DNA from: Solibacillus cecembensis
GTDB lineage: Bacteria; Bacillota; Bacilli; Bacillales_A; Planococcaceae
Assembly (NCBI RefSeq): GCF_001439635.1
Contig: NZ_LMBZ01000009.1
Span: forward strand, 107,528-171,527
Direction of reading: 5' to 3'
Length of the DNA: 64,000 bases
In this document: positions 58,647 through 64,000 of the stretch, piece by piece
How positions within the stretch are numbered: position 1 is the first letter of the stretch
Layout of the letters: the number at the start of each line of letters is the position of its first letter
The notes under the pieces: model-generated
Database searches by the model: none
What the model was told of the DNA's origin: nothing
Seen by the model: the letters and a program-made list of their open reading frames with translations, nothing else
Program-made: the position numbers and the translations under genes

Positions 58647-59272
58647 TTGTAGCAATCTGTGCAGGCGGCCCTATAAAAGAGGTCGCCTTTTCTTTAATGC
58701 CTGATAAATGGATTGGTGTCGATCGTGGCGCGCTACATTTAATTGAGCAAAACATCCTGCCACATACAATTGTAGGGGATTTTGATTCAGTGACAGCAGC
58801 TGAATTTGCGCGAATTTCAGAAGTTGTCAATCATGTAGAGACGTTTCAAGCTGAAAAAAATGAGACAGATACGGATTTAGCTTTGCAACGAGCATTGCAC
58901 TATGAACCGACGGAAATATGGCTTACAGGTGTGACAGGTGGCCGTTTGGATCATTACGAGGCCGCATTACGCTCCATTTATTCACTTCAAAAGCAGTTCC
59001 ATTCCATAATATTCAAAATCATTAACAGCCAAAATGAAATGCGTTTCTTATTGCCTGGGAAGCATCCTTTACATAAATCGGATTATCCGTTCCTATCTTT
59101 TTTTGCATATGGGCAAACAGTAAGAGAGGTGACGTTACGAGGGGTTAAGTATGAAACGACAAATGAAGTGATTGAGCAAGGAACATCTCGCTTCACAAGC
59201 AATGAAATCGAACAAGACGGGTATATCTCATTCAGCGAAGGCATATGTTTAATGATAACAAGCAAAGATTAA
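58643..59272 (+). CDS. thiN: Thiamine pyrophosphokinase
   Basis: This enzyme converts thiamine to thiamine pyrophosphate. The 209-residue protein has IGVDRGALHLIE, the metal and ATP motif VGDFDSV, ETDTDLALQRAL and TGVTGGRLDHYEA, then a beta-rich C-terminal domain. It starts at GTG 58643 overlapping the rpe stop. The order rpe-thiN-spoVM matches B. subtilis. Confidence 0.96.
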   Translation: MIVAICAGGPIKEVAFSLMPDKWIGVDRGALHLIEQNILPHTIVGDFDSVTAAEFARISEVVNHVETFQAEKNETDTDLALQRALHYEPTEIWLTGVTGGRLDHYEAALRSIYSLQKQFHSIIFKIINSQNEMRFLLPGKHPLHKSDYPFLSFFAYGQTVREVTLRGVKYETTNEVIEQGTSRFTSNEIEQDGYISFSEGICLMITSKD

Positions 59273-59285
59273 AGGGGGAGCCAAG

Positions 59286-59375
59286 CTGAGAGTTTATACT
59301 TTTCAATTACCGAGATGGATTAGTGGTATGGCAAGAGGATGCGTTAAATTATTTAGGAGAGATAAGAAAAACTAA
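59286..59375 (+). CDS. spoVM: SpoVM, spore coat anchoring amphipathic peptide, apparent CTG start
   Basis: A 29-codon frame reads (M)RVYTFQLPRWISGMARG then CVKLFRRDKKN, closely like SpoVM (B. subtilis starts MKFYTIKLPKFLGG). SpoVM is an amphipathic helix that recognises the convex forespore membrane and anchors SpoIVA. Pro9, needed for its shape, is conserved. The initiator is CTG 59286, five bases after a perfect AAAGGGGGAG. No ATG, GTG or TTG lies in frame between the thiN stop and this point. The synteny after thiN is the B. subtilis one. Confidence 0.9.
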   Translation: MRVYTFQLPRWISGMARGCVKLFRRDKKN

Positions 59376-59391
59376 GGCTTTTCATTTTAAT

Positions 59392-59438
59392 AAGACTGGT
59401 TTAAGTTCATCCTAAAGGTGGGCTTGAATCAGTTTTTT
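59392..59438 (+). terminator. Terminator after spoVM
   Basis: A long imperfect stem, from ACTGGTTTAAG with wobble pairs to CTTGAATCAGT, is followed by seven T. Confidence 0.75.
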
Positions 59439-59456
59439 TGTTGGCAAAAATTACGC

Positions 59457-59487
59457 AAAAAAAGAGCATCAGCAAATGCTGATGCTC
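59457..59487 (-). terminator. Terminator of rpmB (minus strand)
   Basis: GAGCATCAGCA (59464-59474) pairs perfectly with TGCTGATGCTC (59477-59487). The A-run at 59457-59463 is the T-tail on the minus strand. Confidence 0.92.
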
Positions 59488-59496
59488 AGAACGCGA

Positions 59497-59685
59497 TTAA
59501 ACGCGCTCGATTTTACCTGATTTTAAAGCACGGGCAGAAACCCATACACGTTTAGGCTTACCGTCTACTAAAATGCGAACTTTTTGAAGGTTAGCACCCC
59601 AAGTACGCTTCGTTGCGTTCATAGCGTGTGAACGGTTATTGCCTGTACGAGCTTTACGGCCAGTAATTACGCATTGTTTTGGCAT
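59497..59685 (-). CDS. rpmB: 50S ribosomal protein L28
   Basis: The 62-residue L28 begins [20 protein letters not shown] and has the conserved [16 protein letters not shown] and [13 protein letters not shown]. The first cysteine position survives (Lys-Gln-Cys), but the second expected zinc cysteine is not evident, indicating a zinc-independent form. A strong AGGAGG on the minus strand lies just upstream of ATG. In B. subtilis rpmB is also oriented opposite to its neighbours. Confidence 0.98.
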   Translation of the reverse strand: MPKQCVITGRKARTGNNRSHAMNATKRTWGANLQKVRILVDGKPKRVWVSARALKSGKIERV

Positions 59686-60114
59686 TGTAAAATTCCTCCT
59701 TACAGCTGAATCTGAAAGCTACATTTCAGTTCGATATTTCACATACCATAATAATTTAACATACCTATCGAATGAGTGCAAGACATTTTACACAACCTTT
59801 CAAGAAAAAAACCTTTACACCTATTTTAGCTTGAAAAGTTTAGAAATTGGTGGAAAAGAGAATGTGAAATAGATGGAATCCGTTCAGCATTTCATGCAGG
59901 ACATAAAAAGAGGATAAACGTGCAAATTAATAGAAATGCTATGGCTGAATATAGCGGAATTGATAGCATAAAAAAATAAGAACTTTATTCTTTATCATGT
60001 CGAATTTTGAAAAAATAATAACTTCCAGCTAGACGTAAGTGAACGTTTTCTTTTATAATCGGTTTTTGTGTAGTACAATAGAGATTAGTCAAATAGAGCC
60101 AAGGGGGCATTATT
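59686..60114. other. Intergenic region between rpmB and yloU
   Basis: This 430-base gap holds divergent promoters for rpmB and yloU. It also has two very short in-frame stretches (59872-59916 and 59920-59979) of doubtful status. Nothing else recognisable was found. Confidence 0.5.
59753..59781 (-). promoter_or_regulatory. Promoter for rpmB (minus strand)
   Basis: On the minus strand TTGCAC (59781-59776) and an extended -10 TGTTAAATT (TAAATT at 59758-59753) are separated by 17 bases, about 70 bases before rpmB. Confidence 0.55.
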
Positions 60115-60477
60115 ATGTCAGTAGAATTGAATAACGAATTCGGCCATATTGATATTTCAAATGATGTGATTGCACAAATTGCTGGTGGAGCGGCAATCGA
60201 GTGTTATGGTATTGTAGGAATGGCGTCTAAACACCAAATTCGTGACGGATTAACAGATATTTTGCGTAAAGAAAATTTTGCAAAAGGTGTACTAATTCGC
60301 CAAGAGGGTGAAGACTTACATATTGATATGTATATCGTCGTAAGCTATGGTACGAAAATTTCTGAAATCGCATATCAAGTTCAATCGAAAGTAAAATATA
60401 CAGTAAATAAAACATTAGGTATGAGCGTTAAATCGGTCAATATTTTTGTTCAAGGCGTTCGTGTTGCGAATGTGTAA
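60115..60477 (+). CDS. yloU: Asp23/Gls24 family envelope stress protein YloU
   Basis: This 120-residue protein of the Asp23/Gls24 family has DVIAQIAGGAAIECYGIVGMAS near the N-terminus and a late MSVKSVNIFVQGVRV. Members are small, often membrane-associated stress proteins; this one accompanies fakA across Firmicutes, with unknown molecular role. ATG 60115 follows AAGGGGG. Confidence 0.93.
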   Translation: MSVELNNEFGHIDISNDVIAQIAGGAAIECYGIVGMASKHQIRDGLTDILRKENFAKGVLIRQEGEDLHIDMYIVVSYGTKISEIAYQVQSKVKYTVNKTLGMSVKSVNIFVQGVRVANV

Positions 60478-60495
60478 GAGGAGGAAATGAATCGG

Positions 60496-62142
60496 ATGAA
60501 GTCTTTAGACGGAATTAAATTTGCAGAAATGGTTCAAATGGGTGCACATCACCTTTACCAAAATGCAGGTTATGTAGATTCTCTAAATGTATTCCCTGTG
60601 CCAGACGGGGATACGGGGACAAATATGAATTTGTCTATGACATCTGGTGCGGATGAAACGAAATTACATGCGAGTGCACATATTGGTAAAACAGCGCAAG
60701 CATTATCAAAAGGTTTACTTATGGGAGCGCGCGGAAATTCAGGCGTTATTTTATCGCAATTATTCCGTGGTTTCGGTAAGGCAATTGAGAAAAATTCTGA
60801 AATCGATGCAAAAGGCTTAGCAAATGCATTCCAAGCGGGTGTTGATACAGCATATAAAGCGGTGATGAAGCCTGTTGAAGGGACGATTCTGACAGTTGCG
60901 CGAGAAGCAGCAGCTAAAGGTGTCGAAGTTGCTGAAACAGAGGACAATCTTATTGCTGTTATGGAAGCATTTATTGAAGAAGCGCGTGCATCGCTTGATC
61001 GTACGCCTGATTTATTGCCAGTCTTAAAAGAAGTTGGCGTCGTGGATAGTGGTGGACAAGGATTACTTTTCGTTTATGAAGGATTCCTTGCATCGATGAA
61101 GGGTGAACCATTACCAGCAAGAAATGAATCTTCTTTAGATGATTTAATTAATGCAGAACATCACCGTGTACAAGACTTCATGGATACTTCTGCAATTGAA
61201 TTTGGTTACTGTACGGAAATTATGGTTCGTCTTGAAGACGGAAAAGAACCGTTCGATGAAGAGCAATTCCGCCAAGAGCTAAATCCAATGGGGGATTCTT
61301 TACTTGTTATTTCAGATGAGGAAGTGGCAAAAGTCCATATTCACTCTGAAACACCGGGTGCTGTGCTAGAAGCAGGGCAAAAATATGGTAGCTTAATTAA
61401 AATCAAAGTAGATAATATGCGTGAACAACATTCGGCTATTGTCAATGAAACTTCAAAAATACCAGCTAAAGCAAAACAGCAAAAGATTCCATATGCAATC
61501 GTTACAATTGCAATGGGTGAAGGTGTAGCTAATTTATTACGTTCAATTGGTGCATCGTATGTAATTGAGGGCGGTCAAACAATGAACCCTTCTACGGAAG
61601 ACATTGTAAAAGCTGTTCAAGAAATTGGTGCAGAACGCGTACTTATTTTACCGAACAATAAAAATATTATTATGGCAGCAGAGCAAGCGGCAGAGCTTTT
61701 AGAAATTGAAGCAGCTGTTGTTCCGACAAAAACAATTCCACAAGGGATGGCGGCGATTTTAGCATTCAACCCAGAGGAATCTGTTGCAAATAATAAAAAT
61801 TACATGGCAGAAGGATTTGCGCATGTAAAAACAGGTCAAGTTACATTTGCGGTTCGCGATACGTCAATTGACGGTGTCGAAATTCGTAAAGATGACTATA
61901 TGGCTTTAGCAGAAGGAAAAATCATTTTATCGACATCTGAAATGATGGACGCTGCGAAACAAGTACTTGATAATTTAATGGACGAGGATTCTGAAATCGT
62001 GACGATTATTTTTGGTGAGGATGCAACGGCTGAGCAAGCAGAGCAGCTGCAAAGCTTCATTGAAGAAAATTATGAAGATGCAGAAGTAGAAATTGTTGAT
62101 GGTAAACAATCACTTTATCCATTTATTCTTTCAGTCGAATAA
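60496..62142 (+). CDS. fakA: Fatty acid kinase catalytic subunit FakA (YloV, DAK family)
   Basis: FakA phosphorylates fatty acids delivered by FakB proteins for phospholipid synthesis. The 548-residue protein has an N-terminal DhaL-type kinase domain (FPVPDGDTGTNMNLSM, GARGNSGVILSQ, DSGGQGLLFVYEG), a middle domain, and a C-terminal domain resembling DegV/FakB (ILPNNKNIIMAAEQAA, VPTKTIPQGMAA). I prefer ATG 60496, 11 bases from AGAGGAGG; ATG 60487 is only two bases from it. Confidence 0.94.
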   Translation: MKSLDGIKFAEMVQMGAHHLYQNAGYVDSLNVFPVPDGDTGTNMNLSMTSGADETKLHASAHIGKTAQALSKGLLMGARGNSGVILSQLFRGFGKAIEKNSEIDAKGLANAFQAGVDTAYKAVMKPVEGTILTVAREAAAKGVEVAETEDNLIAVMEAFIEEARASLDRTPDLLPVLKEVGVVDSGGQGLLFVYEGFLASMKGEPLPARNESSLDDLINAEHHRVQDFMDTSAIEFGYCTEIMVRLEDGKEPFDEEQFRQELNPMGDSLLVISDEEVAKVHIHSETPGAVLEAGQKYGSLIKIKVDNMREQHSAIVNETSKIPAKAKQQKIPYAIVTIAMGEGVANLLRSIGASYVIEGGQTMNPSTEDIVKAVQEIGAERVLILPNNKNIIMAAEQAAELLEIEAAVVPTKTIPQGMAAILAFNPEESVANNKNYMAEGFAHVKTGQVTFAVRDTSIDGVEIRKDDYMALAEGKIILSTSEMMDAAKQVLDNLMDEDSEIVTIIFGEDATAEQAEQLQSFIEENYEDAEVEIVDGKQSLYPFILSVE

Positions 62143-62166
62143 TGAATTGAAATTTATATTTTTCTG

Positions 62167-62208
62167 ATAATCGACTCCCATTTACTAAACGGGAGTCGAT
62201 TATTTAAT
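62167..62208 (+). terminator. Terminator after fakA
   Basis: ATAATCGACTCCC (62167-62179) pairs with GGGAGTCGATTAT (62191-62203), perfect 13 pairs, with a short T-rich tail. Confidence 0.85.
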
Positions 62209-62302
62209 TTGTAAGGTAGATTAAAACAGGAAATTTGTTTATTGTAGAATAAATAGGTACACTACTATTAATATAGTACATGAACTAGAAGGAGGTTGCA
62301 CG

Positions 62303-62965
62303 GTGAAATTTACATCGGTTTTTGATATTATTGGTCCGGTAATGATTGGCCCATCCTCTTCACATACAGCGGGGGCCGCTCGAATCGGGCGTGTTGCAAG
62401 GGATTTATTTGGACGTCAACCAAAATGGGTGAAAATTTATTTATATGGATCTTTTGCTGAAACATATCGTGGTCATGGGACAGATGTTGCTTTAATAGGC
62501 GGCTTATTAGATTATGATACGGATGATGAAAGAATTAAAACCTCTTTTCAGGAAGCACAGGTAGCTAATTTACAATTTGAATTTTTCCCGGAAACGGCTA
62601 ATAAAGAGCATCCGAATACAGCCCGACTTGTTATGGGTGATGACGACAATGAAATGAGCGTTGAAGGTATTTCAATTGGCGGAGGAAAAATTGAAATTAG
62701 TGAAGTGAATGGTTTTAAATTGCGTTTAACAGGTGGGATGCCAGCAATTTTAGTTGTGCATGATGACCGCGCAGGATGCATCGCTAATGTTGCGAACTGC
62801 TTAGCAATGCACAGTGTCAATATTGGGCATATGGAAGTATCGCGTATTGAACGTGGTTTAACAGCATTAATGGTTATTGAAGTGGACCAAAACATAGATA
62901 AACGGATTATCGACCAAATTTCGTATATTCCACATATTACGAAAGTGTCGAAAATTAACAACTAA
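62303..62965 (+). CDS. sdaAB: L-serine dehydratase, beta subunit
   Basis: This is one half of the iron-sulfur L-serine deaminase, which makes pyruvate and ammonia. The 220-residue protein has GPVMIGPSSSHTAGAARIG near the N-terminus and a C-terminal ACT-like domain (ILVVHDDRAGCIANVANCLAMH, MEVSRIERGLTALMVIEVD). GTG 62303 follows AGAAGGAGG. It precedes sdaAA by 12 bases. Confidence 0.97.
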   Translation: MKFTSVFDIIGPVMIGPSSSHTAGAARIGRVARDLFGRQPKWVKIYLYGSFAETYRGHGTDVALIGGLLDYDTDDERIKTSFQEAQVANLQFEFFPETANKEHPNTARLVMGDDDNEMSVEGISIGGGKIEISEVNGFKLRLTGGMPAILVVHDDRAGCIANVANCLAMHSVNIGHMEVSRIERGLTALMVIEVDQNIDKRIIDQISYIPHITKVSKINN

Positions 62966-62977
62966 GGGGTGACATGA

Positions 62978-63898
62978 ATGGACGTATTATTCCATAGTGT
63001 GCGTGAGCTTGTAGAACGAGCTGAAACTGAAGGAAAGCTTATTTCTGAACTGATGATTGAGCAAGAAATGTTAATAAGTGGGCGCACGCGTGAAGAAATT
63101 TTCGCGCAAATGGATCGCAATTTAGTTGTGATGGAAGAAGCGGTTGAGCGCGGTTTACGCGGTGTTCAATCTGTGACGGGTTTAACAGGTGGCGATGCAG
63201 TGTTAATTCAAAATTATATCGCTAGCGGTAAGTCATTAGCAGGCGATTTAATGTTAGATGCTGTAAGTAAGGCGGTTGCAACGAATGAAGTGAACGCAGC
63301 GATGGGGACAATTTGTGCCACACCAACTGCAGGTTCAGCAGGTGTCGTACCAGGTACATTATTTGCAGTAAAAAATAAATTAAATCCAACGCGAGAGCAA
63401 ATGGTCCGCTATTTATTTACGTCGGGTGCATTTGGCTTTATTGTCGCGAATAATGCGTCGATTTCAGGGGCTGAAGGTGGCTGTCAGGCGGAAGTAGGAA
63501 GTGCTTCGGCAATGGCGGCAGCAGCAATTGTTGAAATGGCTGGTGGTACACCGCAGCAATGTTCAGAAGGCTTTGCGATTACATTAAAAAATATGCTCGG
63601 TCTTGTATGTGACCCAGTTGCGGGACTTGTTGAAGTTCCTTGTGTGAAACGTAATGCGATGGGTGCATCTAACTCGCTCGTTGCAGCGGATATGGCACTT
63701 GCAGGAGTAACAAGTCGTATTCCGTGTGATGAAGTAATTGGTGCGATGTATCGTATCGGACAGGCCATGAGCCCGAACTTAAAAGAAACGGCTCGTGGTG
63801 GACTTGCAGCAACACCTACTGGTAAAGCGATTACGCATGCCATTTTCGATGGTGGCGACTTAAAGAGTTTATTAAAATCGCGTGCGGCAAATAATTAA
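62978..63898 (+). CDS. sdaAA: L-serine dehydratase, alpha subunit
   Basis: This is the [4Fe-4S] catalytic subunit, 306 residues. It has SVTGLTGGDAVL, CATPTAGSAGVVPG, ISGAEGGCQAEVGSASAMAAA and the cysteine-containing CDPVAGLVEVPCVKRNAMG; the conserved cysteines are candidates for the cluster ligands. It forms a two-subunit enzyme with sdaAB. In B. subtilis recG follows; here only 102 gene-free bases remain before the window edge. Confidence 0.98.
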   Translation: MDVLFHSVRELVERAETEGKLISELMIEQEMLISGRTREEIFAQMDRNLVVMEEAVERGLRGVQSVTGLTGGDAVLIQNYIASGKSLAGDLMLDAVSKAVATNEVNAAMGTICATPTAGSAGVVPGTLFAVKNKLNPTREQMVRYLFTSGAFGFIVANNASISGAEGGCQAEVGSASAMAAAAIVEMAGGTPQQCSEGFAITLKNMLGLVCDPVAGLVEVPCVKRNAMGASNSLVAADMALAGVTSRIPCDEVIGAMYRIGQAMSPNLKETARGGLAATPTGKAITHAIFDGGDLKSLLKSRAANN

Positions 63899-64000
63899 AT
63901 GATGGTTAAAAACACGTATTGATTGGCACTGCCTGTCGTTTTTGAGACAGTAATAAAACACCTATTTTAAGCAACCTGTTGTCGGTATTTTACCGGTGAC

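Noticed and set aside
59639..59872. 77-residue + strand frame antisense to rpmB
   Set aside because: It begins inside rpmB on the opposite strand, has no ribosome binding site and covers the rpmB promoter.
63899..64000. Possible start of recG at the window end
   Set aside because: recG is expected by synteny, but no start codon with a ribosome binding site and no recognisable RecG sequence lies within these 102 bases.

Overview
The window reads as a low-GC, endospore-forming Firmicute chromosome. The likely family is Planococcaceae (Solibacillus/Lysinibacillus-like), inferred from gene order and protein character, not from any search. Sporulation genes (spoIIGA, sigE, sigG, spoVM), a T-box ahead of ileS, PyrR attenuators in the pyr operon, and a B. 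subtilis-like order (division cluster, sigE-sigG, ylm genes, divIVA, ileS, lspA, pyr, ylo genes, sda) all support this. Almost everything is on the + strand; only rqcH and rpmB are on the - strand. I see no rRNA, tRNA, CRISPR array, prophage or insertion sequence.

Layout. 1-8993: end of the dcw cluster (PASTA-PBP tail, mraY, murD, ftsW/spoVE, divIB, two DUF881 proteins, sbp, ftsA, ftsZ), closed by a strong terminator. murE, murG and murB are not at their B. subtilis positions. 9247-11642: spoIIGA-sigE-sigG, the switch from pre-divisional to mother-cell and forespore programmes, with a Spo0A-box promoter in front and a hairpin over the sigG ribosome binding site. 11780-15129: ymxH/ylmC, ylmE, sepF, ylmG, ylmH, divIVA. 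15130-18261: promoter, Ile T-box and ileS. 18358-21690: accessory insertion of azlCD and a FIST sensor plus soluble chemotaxis transducer. 21858-23266: lspA and an RluD-type pseudouridine synthase.

23483-35273: complete pyrimidine operon pyrR-pyrP-pyrB-pyrC-carA-carB-pyrK-pyrD-pyrF-pyrE with two PyrR attenuators. 35274-43347: accessory block with an oppDFBCA peptide importer (candidate CodY boxes upstream) and a CoA-transferase gene. 43424-45106 (-): rqcH. 45391-62142: ylo cluster yicC-gmk-rpoZ-coaC-priA-def-fmt-rsmB-rlmN-prpC-prkC-rsgA-rpe-thiN-spoVM, then rpmB (-), yloU and fakA. This joins nucleotide supply, translation, replication restart, Ser/Thr phosphorylation and spore-coat anchoring. 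62303-63898: sdaAB-sdaAA.

The most unusual things seen are: (i) two genes, spoVM and the SEDS gene, whose only plausible start is CTG placed correctly after a strong Shine-Dalgarno; (ii) a family of degenerate, hairpin-rich intergenic repeats with three copies just upstream of mraY, coaC and oppD; (iii) a 21-bp tandem repeat between rqcH and yicC; (iv) a CoaC-only protein where a CoaBC fusion is expected; (v) a split FIST/MCP sensory pair; (vi) a hairpin that sequesters the sigG ribosome binding site. I did not find a wholly new multi-gene system. The repeats and the FIST/MCP pair come closest.
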